From assembly GCA_029339505.1 (NCBI GenBank), contig JAQISU010000096.1, positions 2,318,501-2,382,500 of the forward strand: a stretch of 64,000 nt of DNA, in the 5' to 3' direction. Both the position numbers and the translations under genes were made by a program. Numbering within the stretch: the first letter of the stretch is position 1; every line of letters begins with the position of its first letter. Shown here piece by piece: positions 12,560-23,879 of this stretch. The stretch is from Unio delphinus. Taxonomy: Eukaryota; Mollusca; Bivalvia; Unionida; Unionidae. The notes under the pieces are model-generated. The model was not told the DNA's origin. It searched no databases and was given only the letters and a program-made list of their open reading frames with translations.

Positions 12560-13520
12560 TCATGAATATCTGTCATCCATAATGTTCTCTGTCCCTCCTG
12601 AGTCGGTCAGAACCCTTACTCTCAAATAAACAAACAAACAAAAAATCAGATTTGAAGAAAAAAAGCACATACGTACTCCCATTTCTGCAAAAAAACTGAA
12701 TGGCTGTTAACTTACTTCCTCTGTGATGCATTCTTGCTATAGTCAGTGTAATTCTTCTTTCACCTTTGACATCTAGTAATAGTATGCACTTGTATATAGC
12801 TGTACTATTCAGCCTTGCATTTTTCTTGAGTGAAACCTCGACTGACTCACACATTTGGCCAGAAGTGCCCCAAAGCTGCTCTGTTGATCTCTTCAACTCT
12901 CTATACCAGCCCCATAGCATGTGCAGCACTATATCGTAGGATACTGTTGGTTTGTGATCCTTTGACGAGACATGATTCTGGTATCATCTTTCTCATTATC
13001 TTTACTTGTAACTGGCTCAAACTGTTACATTGTTGTAAAATCAGATGGTTATAGTGTTAAATTTGGAACATGTAGAAGGTTCTTGAGGCATCTGGCAGCA
13101 GTGTCTTGTCGTATGCTTCTTCCATTTATGTGGTATATTTATGTGCCATATGCTCACATCTTGAATCCAGAATCCATCCAGAACTGGACATTTGTTTCCA
13201 GTCCCAATGTCTATATCAAGCAATTTCCTGCAAATGTTCTAAGTCGCATTCCATGCTTGATTGTCACTAATGCAGATAAAGATTGAGCCAATAAAAGAAT
13301 GCTTTTTGGTATCCTGCATCCACAGTTAGCAGTATTTCATTGAATTGACTTCGATACATTTCCTACAACAATAGACAGCTGCCAGTCTTGCTTATTACAC
13401 CTTCTGCAACTTTTATCTTTTGTGGGGCATCTATCTTTTCTACCACACTTCCTGTTGTATTTATGACGAGGTGGTTGTGCTGTCTCTTAGCCTGCTTGTA
13501 TTGATGCTCTCTATTTCTGT
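12560..13520 (-). pseudogene. Relic of an LTR retrotransposon (Ty3/gypsy-like gag-protease region)
   Basis: Reading the minus strand, 13449-13379 gives a cysteine-rich zinc-knuckle-like stretch (KCGRKDRCP...CRRCNK) as in metazoan Ty3/gypsy gag ends. About 200 bp downstream, near 13191-13165, comes a short 'FWMDSG' segment in the position of the aspartic-protease D(S/T)G motif. The order gag knuckle then protease is as expected. Stops and frameshifts interrupt both parts. No long terminal repeats were found. The 3' limit (12560) is uncertain; an open frame at 12573-12929 may be derived from it but shows no motif. Confidence 0.45.
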
Positions 13521-14499
13521 TGATCCTGGTTTAGTGCCTGATGCCTTATTTTTTTTTTAAAAATTATCGCAATCATGACAGTCTGATCTAGTCTGATTTT
13601 TCACCAGTTCCAACTGCATTGCTTATTTGGTTGGTCTTCAATATGAGATCAGCCTCTACTTGTTGTTTTTCAGATAGATCATAAAGAATTCAAATTACAA
13701 GATAATGTAGCCTCGTCCTTTTGTACACCAAAGTTGTAATGGTTAGCATTTTTATTCATATTTCTGATGAATTCCTCCATAGACTATCATATTATCTAAA
13801 GTAATTAGTGGAAACATGCTTTTTTATGAATTACAGGCACAGAACAGCTGTCTTTTTAAGGACACCCATTTGGAAATGTGTCGGAGATTGTGTCCAGAGA
13901 AAATTACTTTTACTTCAGCAGTATTTTATCTTACATTTATCTGTTCCATATTCATTTTATAATTTGGTAACCCAAGCCCCTTTTAGAATTTAGTTCTTGT
14001 AGTGACCATACTTTATTGAACACCATAGGGGTTAGGGTACACTCATATTATTATGATCAATTATACTGGCTTCAGATAAATCTTTTGGGGAAAAAATATT
14101 GAGACAGAGTCCCTACTGTAACCCAGTAGTAATTATATATTCCTTTATATTAAATAATGGCCTAAACACCATAGTAGCGTTTTTTGATATTCATTGATGG
14201 ACAATTGTTCTTGTGACTTGTTTAACATTATTATTGTGAGTTTTTGCAGTTGTTCCTCAATAAATGTTTAACAGTTGAAAGCGTCTTGCATTACTTAAGA
14301 AAAGTAAAGTAAATTCCTAACAGGTGAAATCATTGTTTACTTTGTGTATTCACTGGGATGTGTATAGCAAACACCATATACTTGATAGGTGAGTTCATTT
14401 GTGACTAATGACTGGGCACTAGTTAGTTCATCTAGGTAACCAGAGTGTTGATTGCTCACCAGTTAGTTTAGTCCAGTGACCAATTAGATCATACTGGTT
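13521..14499. other. No gene seen
   Basis: A+T-rich intronic sequence. It may include more decayed LTR-element or DIRS flank, but nothing specific is recognisable. Confidence 0.45.
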
Positions 14500-17400
14500 A
14501 CTGGTCACCGCTGATCATCACTAAGAGGACTCGGGGTATGGGGGAAGGCAAATAGACCAAGTTGCTGCCTTTGCCCATTCAACTGTTGCATGCTTTGCAG
14601 GGAATGAGAATTTGCCCACCTGGGTTCAGGCAAGGGAAGCTGATTGGATTAGTATCCCACCTTGTTATCCTGTAGGGCCCTCTTCCACAGGGGTAATTGC
14701 TTCCTTGGACTTTTGGACCCAGGACCCAGAGTAAAGGTAATGTTATGGTTCGTCTACCACCATTACTTCCTCGTCAGTTGGTATGAACTGGGAAGGCTGG
14801 AGGTATAGTATCATTTGGGAATGACAAGCAGTCTCAACTTTCTACTGGAACTTGTAGCACACAGATCGCCTACACACCATTGACTACAGACAGTAGTGGA
14901 GAGTGCTCCTGTGTCACCATCACCTTCTTTCCCAAGGAGCATGGTGATGTCCAGCCAATCCCGTGTTCCGAGTATACTAGATAATGATAATGCCCTATCT
15001 ATCCTCATTGATTCTAATGAGTTCAAAGTAGAAGTAGCTACATCGGCACACTAGTTCCTATCAGTTGGAGGAGACCTGTTCATATAATAAGGTGGTATAT
15101 TATTTTATTGTCTCTTTATCTGTGGGGTTTAACACAAACACACCTCTTGCTTCATCCTCATTCCTCATTGATTGAGGAAATTTTACTTTGGTTCTCTTCT
15201 GGACAAGATACCTACAACATAAGAGCTGGGTCCCTCCCTCTACTTCGAAACCTATGGTTTCTGCCTTGAGTTATGGGGTACATTCCGCGAAATGACCTAA
15301 TAAACCTCCCCAGTTGGATACTTGTTCATCCCAAGTGGGTGATTCAGTTGGAGCCCCAGTGGAATAAGTGGTTAGGGTATCAGCCTTGAATGTGGGAGGT
15401 ATGGGTTTGATCCCTTGTCACACACTTACACACACACAGACACCCACACACCCACATAACCTTAGAACCCCTTTCCATAAGACAGTTGAAGCTATTGAAC
15501 AGAAAGCCCAGTTATTATTTTATCATAGCTTCTCATGCTGGCCTTGTCTCAGCTACTTCCTTATCACAGCTTATTCATTTATTATGCTGAAAAGACCTCA
15601 TTGAATCAAGCCTCATTTCAATGTGTGCTTGAAGCTGTGGCCAAATTCTCCCTGCATGCACTTTCTTTGTCAAAGAAGTTATATGTGGAACTTCTGCACA
15701 TCCACTGTGATGATGTGTCTGAATCTTTGAAGGTCTTAACCATAGTCAAGACCTTTTTAGAGATGCTGAGACCATCTTTGGAAGATTCCTTCTGTTGTGG
15801 TTTCCCAAGATCTGAAGGATCGTCATCATAGATCTAGCCAATCACAGTCAGCAAGAAACCATGGTACTGTGAATTGCCCCATGGGTCATCCATAACGTTC
15901 TTAGTAATACAACCTCAGTCTGGTCTGCAACCTTAAAATATACCTCATCCTCAACAGTCAGATTTAACTTGCAGTCACTGAAGAGTCCAAAGGAGGATGT
16001 TTTCTAAACCTCCTTCCTCTCTTAATGGGGAGGTGGGCAGCTTGACAGATTCAAACCCTCTCCTCTCATATATCCTTCTTTCAAGTGTTCCTGTAAGTGA
16101 TAGTCTAGGCCTTATTTTAGAGGCCTGGTCAAGCATCATTGATGATGGGTGGGTCCTTTCCTTTGTAAGTGAGTGTTACCTACTACAGTTTCAGAAAACA
16201 ATCACCTGTGTCAAGGACCCCAATGCTCTTTTATTAATCCAATCTGGTAAAATTGAGGGAAGAGGTGCACACCCTATTACAGATATGGGCAGATAAGAGA
16301 ATCCTGAACATTTCTGTGGCACACATTCCTCTCCATAATCTTCCTGGTCACAAAGAAAAGTGGGAAGTTTAATCTCACAATTGATCTCTCCAAAATTAAA
16401 TCAGTTCCTTCAGTAGGAATATTTCAAGATGGAAATGAAGATTGGTTCCTGAATTTTGAATGCAATGTGTCCAACAAATTGGGCAGTCTTCATAAACAGT
16501 TAGGATGCCTACTTGCACATCCCAGTATTTCCTCCATATTACAAATGCTTCTGGTTTTGCTTTTACTAGGAAGTTGTTAGTTGAGCTCTGTGGTTTGGAA
16601 TTCTGTTTGCACTTCTGTCTTTACCCTAGTTATGAGAGCTGTAGCAACATGCATCCAGTTACTAGGAACTCAGATTCTGCAATAGTTTGGCAACTTGTTG
16701 AACAACATTGCTGAGTCACAGTCCCTCCATTAAGATCTATTCCATTACTATTCCACTGTAACTCATTCCAGCTAAGGATATCTTTTGACCTGAACATCTC
16801 CAGCTCTGTACTTCTTTTTGTATGGAGATGAACTTGCTCACAAACCGGGACATAATCCATTATTCTGCTGATTGAATCATGACTGTTGTCTCCATGCATG
16901 CACTTGACCCCAACTCCTATCTGTTAACTAATGCATCAGATTCCAGTTTGGATGTCTCTTTAGTACAAGAGGGTTTAATTCTTCAGGGTCACAGGGCATA
17001 GGACAAATCATGCCTTCGCATCAGCAGTCTATTAATGAAAGCCATGTTTCTGGCTTTGAAAGAGTGCTTTGACAGTAAGGAATCACTGTGTCATGGTGTC
17101 CTCCAGCAACATGTTCATCATAGATACTTCTTGGAGGACATCCCCATCTCATGGTAAGAGGAATGTATTAGCAGACACAACAATCCTGATGGAATGGTCT
17201 CTCCAACGCACTGTAACAAAGTCTTTTTCACACGGTGTGAAAAGCTTTTGGTGGACTTGATTGCAACTGGGTTCAGCAGCAGACATCCTTTTTAATAATT
17301 TTCCAGTCCAGCACCAGAAAGTATGTGCATTGGATGAGTTCAACTTTTAATGGGATTGTCTGTCTGTGTATGCCTTTTCACATTTTTCACCGTCACCTAA

Positions 17401-18560
17401 GATTTACAAAGTTGGAACTTCAACTACTCATGTCATTCTCAAAACCCTACTTTAGCCCCAACAGTTGTGGTTCTGTGATCCTCTGGACCTTTTGATAGAT
17501 CAACCCAGATCTCTACTTCACAGGAGAGATCTTAAATCTTAACATAGGGGCTCTGTTATACAGAACAGCCCACACATTCTCCACTGTCACTCTTTGCTCA
17601 TCTCAAGCACTTTATCTGCCAAGTATCATTCAGGTCAAGAGAGCTTATTTATCCAAAGGATATGATGTCAGTTTGAGAATCACCTGTCATTGATTTGGTA
17701 AGAAACATGTTGATACTAGATGTTCCTCTGTTAATTCCGTCTCTGATTTCCTTTTGGTTTTGTTTTTTCACTCTTGGTACTGACTGTCAATAGACCTGTT
17801 CCCCATTGTCTTATGCCCAGGTGGAATATATCTTGTATTTTACTGTCCTCAACCCAAATTCCCAATGACCCACTGAGTGAGGTTTTCTATCAGGATCTCA
17901 TCCTCAAAGACTGTTTCTGCTTGCTTTTGGCATCTGCAGGAAGACACGGTGAGATTCAATCATTGTCTGTTAACACTTGTTGTCTCTGGTTTAAAGGTAA
18001 TTATGAAACTGTTCTCTTCTTTGTTGTTTGATAGGTTTAGCAAAAATTATTTACCTTTGGTAGCTCCACTACCTATAGGGATTGCCAGTCTTGGTTGAGT
18101 CATTGCTGGGGACAATCAAGATAATCTTTTATGTCACATTAGGTCACTACCGATATGTTTATATTTGAATGCCTCAAATCATATTAAAAGGAAGGGTAGA
18201 AAATATTTTTTTCTTCTTCTTTAAGTGCTGTGTTGATATTTTGGCTTGGATTGTACCACCATCACAAGAGCGTAACAATCTCATAATAATTTATTTTATG
18301 ACACTAAAAGCCATGAGCTTCTGGCTATTGGTACCTCATGGACCTATCTAAATTATTCTTCCTTGGAGAATGTCATGATGGCAACATTCTGGCAATCACA
18401 TACTACCTTCTCTTTCTACCTCCTCTCTTGAGAAGAACAAAACACAGGCATTCTTTCACTAGGACCTAATGTTCTATCACAACTTGTGGCCCAGAGAGAC
18501 AGTATCATTTTGTAAAATTGATATCTCCCTTAAATGGCAAGTATGTTCCATTTTTCTCTG
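14500..18560 (+). mobile_element. Degenerate DIRS-type tyrosine-recombinase retrotransposon
   Basis: Non-LTR, non-LINE element recognised by domain order on the + strand. A decayed reverse-transcriptase/RNase H region lies at about 15990-17280. It includes 'FLALKECFD' (17048-17074), 'EWSL' (about 17192) and 'VDLIATGF' (17251-17274), matching the DIRS RNase H 'EWSL...VDLFATRFN' block. The tyrosine recombinase follows: 'LILKDCFCLLLASAGRHGEI' (about 17895-17955) carries the conserved first catalytic Arg. Then 18310-18420 holds a 'HELL...TSW...SLENVMMATFWQSHTTFSFYL' block, with the tyrosine nucleophile in FYL. In the usual H-x-x-R box (HDVR) the Arg is replaced (HELL). A 'SLGP...AQ' C-terminal motif lies near 18458-18495. 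Stops and frameshifts occur throughout. Outer limits are approximate; the 5' part (14500-15990) is assigned by higher G+C and position, without a clear gag motif. Confidence 0.78.
15356..15440 (+). mobile_element. tRNA-like SINE head inside the DIRS element
   Basis: 'agtggaataagtggttaggg' followed by B box 'gggtttgatccc' (about 15410), then a CA-rich stretch (cacacttacacacacacaga). It probably inserted after the DIRS element. Confidence 0.5.
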
Positions 18561-18681
18561 TATCTTGTCGTTTTAAACTCATGGACCTGCGATGGGGCAG
18601 GGTGAACTTATTTTAAATATGCAATAACTACACATTGCTTCTGCCCTATGCCCTCCTCCCACCCTGTTCTGATGTCCTTTC

Positions 18682-20008
18682 ATAATGGATAGATCCGAAA
18701 TGACCAGTTAAGCTCCGCCCTCTTAGAGACTGTAACTACGAACCCCAAGCTTCCCATTACAATGGCTGAATCATCACAGAATAGTCACCATGTCAGATTC
18801 TCTCTCGCGTATTCCCGATAACATTTCACTTAAATACCTTCCTGATCAAGAAATCTTTCCAGTAAAGTGTTGCAGAAGGGCTTGAACTACTTTACGCAAG
18901 GATATATACACGATATCAAAGGTTTGGAGTTTGAAAATTAGATTCGCGTAGCGCGAGATGCTGTTCATCTCAGAAGAAAAAAAGCCACCGCACCGTCTGC
19001 ACATCGAAATTACGGAGGAAAAGTGTGAAGATGCATACTGTTGATGTAAAGCAATGTAAATTTAATGTTTTGTATATTTTATGATCTATTTTTTATGTTT
19101 GAACTGTTGAATACCCTGAAGTAATGGCAACTGTTATAATACAAGTCATGCAGGTCATGTAGGCAATCGGTACCGACTATTTAAGTAATGTGGCTTATTT
19201 TCTACAATTTGGTTTCACATGCATTAAAATGGCGTGCATTCACTTTATCTGGATCCTCAAACATCTATAATCCTTTTTGAAAGTCATTATATACACACTG
19301 TTCAAGATGTACAAACGGCAAAAACATATGTCAAATTACGTAACTGCATATATTTGGATGAGGTAAGCTCACATAACCTGGAATCTCAGACAACAGCATG
19401 TCGTGGTTGCTATAGACTGACAGCGAGTACGAAACAGAAACCAGTGGTTTGCCAGAGAGATATAAACAAAAAGTATGAATTTAAAATACTAATAATTTAC
19501 CAATAGAAATACTTGTTTAAAAGTTGGTTGTTGATCAAACATAGAGTTAACTATTTATTACTTCCAGATTAAAATAAACACAACAAACAATATACCTTTA
19601 ATACTTTGTTTTTATTCACCATACTGATACAAGATACTTGAATTGATACGTAATAGAAAATATTCATGTACATCTACCATACAATGTCATCAAATTGTCC
19701 AAGTAATAAGGTGTGCATTGAAAATATGTGCACAAATTATAGATGCCGGAGTCAGAAAATGTATGAAACGACTATATCCAACCTTTCCGGATATCTCTCA
19801 TCTGTACTGCATGATGCCCATGCACATAGAAGCAACATTTTGTAAATATATACCAAAAATCACGAAAGTCTGTAATGCAGCTGTATTCTCACCACACGTT
19901 TGTTTGTGGGTAAAATATGGCGGATGTTGCCGTAGCACCGGACGCTCTTATCCGATTGGTCAACATCGGTGATTTTGATTGACGGGTCGGATCTATGCAT
20001 TATCTTCT
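18682..20008. mobile_element. 1.3-kb DNA transposon-like element with terminal inverted repeats
   Basis: Left end 'ataatggatagatccga' and right end 'tcggatctatgcattat' are inverted repeats (16 of 17 positions). Subterminal regions are G+C-richer (agctccgccctcttagagac; gttgccgtagcaccggacgc) than the A+T-rich middle. Two open frames, 19234-19506 and 19643-19972, have no recognisable transposase motif. The flanking duplication is not convincing. Part of the interior (about 19140-19300) recurs near 39160-39300 and 56370-56450, so it belongs to a dispersed family. Superfamily unassigned. Confidence 0.6.
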
Positions 20009-20275
20009 ATCAATAAGTGATCTGTTCTGCTAATGGGAATAAAAAAGTGCACATGTGGACCATGTAGTTCTCCAATCATCCAGAGTTAAAAATGAACTTG
20101 GTGCCTTGATGCTGAGCAATTAAATATTCATATTTGCTGTAGCATTCATTGTACACTTTACAGATTATGGAAATTTTCCTGTGGTTATAATTCATAATAA
20201 ATGTTCTCTGACAAGGTCATAAACAGTCCCATCTTGTGTATGTACATATTGGAAGAATTAGCTCCCTTTTTGATG

Positions 20276-20279
<4 letters not shown>

Positions 20280-20339
<60 letters not shown>
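20280..20339. repeat. (CT)n microsatellite
   Basis: Uninterrupted tract of about 29 CT dinucleotides. Confidence 0.98.
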
Positions 20340-20343
<4 letters not shown>

Positions 20344-20654
20344 GGTTGCAGCTAATACAGCACTTGTAAGATGTATGTTTCAGACCAATATTTGACCAAA
20401 ATGATATACCAATTATACCCAGCAGCCATGTTGGTAGGTTTTGAGAAAATCATGATATTTAGTGTCTTGCTCAGATCAGGTCATATTGATTGAGATGCAG
20501 GCATTTTCTGACCCATAGATAATGAGAACTATTTAACTGAGTACAAGTAATATTATCTCATTAATAAGATTCAAACTATGCCTGCCAAAAACATTGAATT
20601 ATTGATTTTGTTTATAATGGCACATCAGCATATGTAAGACTATTTTGTCCTGAT

Positions 20655-20770
20655 AGTGCCTTGCTCCAAGACACATCATGGCAGCTAAATTGGACTGGTC
20701 TGAGCAGGATTCAAACGCGAAACCTACTTTTTATGAATCCAGCATTATAAATATTGAACCCAGCAATTGT
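20655..20770 (-). mobile_element. tRNA-derived SINE fragment
   Basis: On the minus strand: a head with B box 'gtttgaatcctgc' (about 20706-20720), then '...agctgccatgatgtgtcttggagcaaggcacta', the 'aaggcac' body motif shared with other SINEs here. The A-box region is decayed. Confidence 0.55.
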
Positions 20771-21560
20771 TCAAACAAATTTGATATTTATGATCTACTT
20801 CCACCCCCAATGCTTTCACTTTTGTGATTTATCAAAGCCACATGTATATCAATGAAAGCCAGATAAATGTAATTTGAGTATATAGCAAAACATCTACTAT
20901 CCAAATACTAATCATGTTGGACTGTTCATATATCTGAAGTAGAGTAATGGAGTGTCTCCTGGACCTAGCATTGATTTTTATATAAGTTATCAAGATAAGG
21001 TCCTTGTCGTTTGATGAGATTGGCATATTGCAGACGTGATTTTAACCTTTGTCAGTGATACAAATATTTTACTTGCAATATAGGATACTGGGTAGGCCTT
21101 CATTTAGTCTTCAATCTAAATATTTTCTTTTATTTTGTTTGATAAAATTTATTTTTATTCATCATTGAAATTTTCTGCCAGAATTTTCTTACTGCAGAAT
21201 GCACAAAAGTATATCTCTTTGGATCGATAATCAAGATCAGGAATGTGGTATGTCATCAGTTACTGTTACATACAACATATGCATGTTATACCAGTCATAA
21301 ATGAGTTTCTAACTACTTCAGAAGATCTATGTGCTTTGAGGATGATTGACAGCTTAAAAATGCAACATCATATAATATTGATTTATTTTGGTAAGTGACA
21401 CATTGCAATTTTAAAAATTTCAAATGGATTTAGTTAATCTTATAACATTCCCTCCCCCACCACCAACTGAAAAAAGCACTCATTGAAACTTTGTAGATTT
21501 TCGATAAATTTTTACTTCATGGTCTTGAGAATTGTAGACATCAGTAAACTAACCCTTTTT

Positions 21561-21773
21561 TTTGGGCCCCGAGTGGCCGAATGGTTTAAAGCGCTGTCCA
21601 TCATGGATCACTGCCATCGCACCTATGTCTGTGTGGGTTAGAGTCTCAGATTCAGCCAATGTGGGTATGTGAGAAAGTTTCCCGGGTTCTTCCTCCACCA
21701 TTAATACAGGCCGCCATGTATAGCCTATCTTGTGCTGAAAAATGGCATTAAACCATAAAAAACAAACAAAAAC
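21561..21773 (+). mobile_element. tRNA-derived SINE, 'gggccccgagtgg' family, copy 2, with target duplication
   Basis: Full-length copy: head 'ggccccgagtggccgaatgg', body 'ccaatgtgggtatgtgagaaag', end 'gtatagcctatcttgtgctgaaaaatggcattaaacc', then an aaacaaac-rich tail. A 15-bp target duplication (one mismatch), aaactaacccttttt at 21546-21560 and aaactaacacttttt at 21774-21788, shows LINE-type retrotransposition. Part of the head-to-body region is shorter than in the 6066 and 39597 copies. Confidence 0.92.
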
Positions 21774-22079
21774 AAACTAACACTTTTTGTTGCCAATCAG
21801 TCTGAATGGCACAGTGAGCTGAAGGAATATCTCTGATCAGTTGTCTTATTGCGTACTGTCTGTCATGCATTACATGTTGTGTATAATGTATCATACATGT
21901 ATGCACAGAATGCATTGAGGTTTATTTGTTGCCTCCTTGCAGAGTTTTCATTTAAACAGATTTGTTTGACACTAGGTATACTAGTATACATCAGTTGCTT
22001 ACATCAACAAATTTGTTAAACAGATGATGATTTGCAGTATTTGTTTATATTGATGAATTGATTTGGCATCTGATTATTG

Positions 22080-22080
22080 T

Positions 22081-22120
<40 letters not shown>

Positions 22121-22145
22121 GAAGAAGAAGAGGAGGAGGAAGATA
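22080..22145. repeat. (GAT)n-(GAA)n-(GAG)n microsatellite
   Basis: About 13 gat units followed by gaa and gag triplets. The minus-strand poly-Ser open frame across it is an artefact. Confidence 0.97.
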
Positions 22146-22211
22146 ACAGTGATATTAATGATGATGGTGGTGTTTGATGATAATAATTTTGGTTATAGTG
22201 TTGACTATTAC

Positions 22212-22681
22212 TAGGGCATAACCGACTTTTGATCCGGAAATCGGATTCCACCAGATAGTATGAACTTCCGATTAATTGGAATCGGACAAGGCAGGAACGA
22301 CTGATTCGGATAATAAAAATAATAAAGTTGAATTTCTATAGCACAGTGTCTAACACTGCGTGTCATTCGATAGTGCGTTAATAAAGTTAAATAAGAAGTC
22401 AGAAAAGTCCAATATGGTCAACACAACCATGCTGTGAGACAATCTATTTGAATTAGCGGGTGAAAACCGGAAATGAAGCCGGATATGGTAAAGTACTAAG
22501 TAACATGCTAGACAAGGCAAAACCAAATACCAGAAACCCAGAAATGAAAGATGAAATTTTTTAGAAAAAAATACGGATTTAGCATTTCGGATTAATTGAA
22601 TCGTATCCGGAATCGAAAAAATTTCATGCCCAAAATCTGGAATCGGAAATCGGTAGAAAAATGTTAATCGGTTATGCCCTA
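22212..22681. mobile_element. 470-bp hAT-like MITE just upstream of Ig exon B
   Basis: Terminal inverted repeats: tagggcataaccga at the left and tcggttatgcccta at the right (14 bp exact, similarity continuing inward through 'gatccggaaatcgg'). Perfect 8-bp target duplication actattac at 22204-22211 and 22682-22689. No coding capacity. The right end lies 139 bp upstream of the exon B acceptor. Confidence 0.94.
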
Positions 22682-22820
22682 ACTATTACTACAACATATA
22701 CTATTGCTACACATTGACTAAATTGGTAATGATGTTGATAATGTAATTATGATGATTACAACAATATGTCAATAATAACAACAAAAACCCGCCTCAGTAA
22801 TTTTTCATTTTTAATTACAG

Positions 22821-22951
22821 CTGAGGTGGACATTGTAGAGTATTGGCCAATGAATGACTTAGCAATTGGATATGGATCCAATGTGGAACTGACCTGCATA
22901 GCTGCTGGAATTCCTTTACCCAAGATCCAATGGAGAAAAGATGGTATATCT
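22821..22951 (+). CDS. Internal exon encoding the N-terminal half of a second Ig-like domain (exon B)
   Basis: 131-nt exon between acceptor 'tttttaattacag' and the strong donor 'tct|gtaagt'. It begins in phase 1 and ends in phase 0. It encodes 44 residues with strand-B Cys26 (VELTC) and strand-C Trp38 in KIQWRKDG, preceded by AAGIPLP, an I-set-like B-C turn. The half domain lacks the F-strand Cys, which is supplied by exon C at 29822-30011; the phase 0 junction joins them between Ser44 and Ile45. It follows exon A in phase 1. A phase 0 intron between strands C and D is a common position for split Ig domains. The G+C rise and clean splice sites support a functional exon. Confidence 0.93.
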
Positions 22952-23879
22952 GTAAGTAAAGTATAAATACATTGTAGCGTGTGAAATTTATGATACAGTC
23001 TATATGTCACCTATGGAATTCATTACCGATTTACAACCTACTGTAAATTGGCTTCATGGATTTTCTGTGTCATAATTTCAGTATGAACTCAATAAATATG
23101 GTGCAGGGAAACATTTCGCTCACATGCATTATGTTGGATGTTTGTGTTAAAGGAATCTGTGACCTTGACCCTGTGCAAATTTGATGACAATTTTTAAATT
23201 CAAACTTAGCGTTTTTTTAATGGATAGTTGATTACAGAGCACTGTTTCATATATGTTTATATGCAGTGATTCATAAATGGTGTAGATATTTAAAAAAATA
23301 TACTGCAAACAATACAAATAAAATTAATAATAATAGCAATAGTATTGCCTTTTTCTTAAAGAGGATGACAGTGTTAATTGCATGGACTAATCCCCCTTGT
23401 GGCCCACCATTATAAACATATTCACATCAGTTGTTGATGTTTTAAAAATAGTTTTGGATGAAGTGGACATTGATATGATTCCCATAATTATGTCCTAGAA
23501 CAGACCCAGCAGTAGGATAATAATTTGTTTTTTTTTTTCTCAGATATTTATATTAAAAATATACCTTATACAGAAATGAGCTGGAATTTAGTAGGCACAG
23601 TTTGTTAACAGAGTTCATGTATTCAGTAATTGCTGCATTGCATACTATGCACTTGCTCTATTGATGGTTGTGACAAAGAAAGCAATAATATAGATAATAA
23701 TGTGAACATAAGTGGTAGGCTAGTATAATTTTGGCTTTTCATGTTTTTGATATTTACATTTTTAGCTCTGTTGGACATACACCAGAGGAGATTATGGGAT
23801 GTTCTTTTGCTGGTCATTCTGTTCATTAGCACAAGCTTGTTTTCGCTATTCTGCCTAATGGCCTTGGAGAATTGTCATG

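Larger units (their letters stand above)
11093..22820 (+). other. Intron between Ig exons A and B (11,728 bp)
   Basis: Bounded by GT at 11093 and AG at 22819-22820, phase 1. It holds SINEs, an LTR-element relic, a DIRS element, a 1.3-kb TIR element, a hAT MITE and several microsatellites, described separately. The remaining stretches (about 12071-12560, 13521-14500, 20771-21540, 21789-22079) show nothing recognisable. Another exon inside is possible but must be symmetric phase 1-1; I saw no second Ig-like exon. Confidence 0.75.

Noticed and set aside
12573..12929. 118-codon minus-strand open frame as a gene
   Set aside because: It lies downstream of the gag/protease relic on the same strand and shows no motif; more likely retroelement debris.
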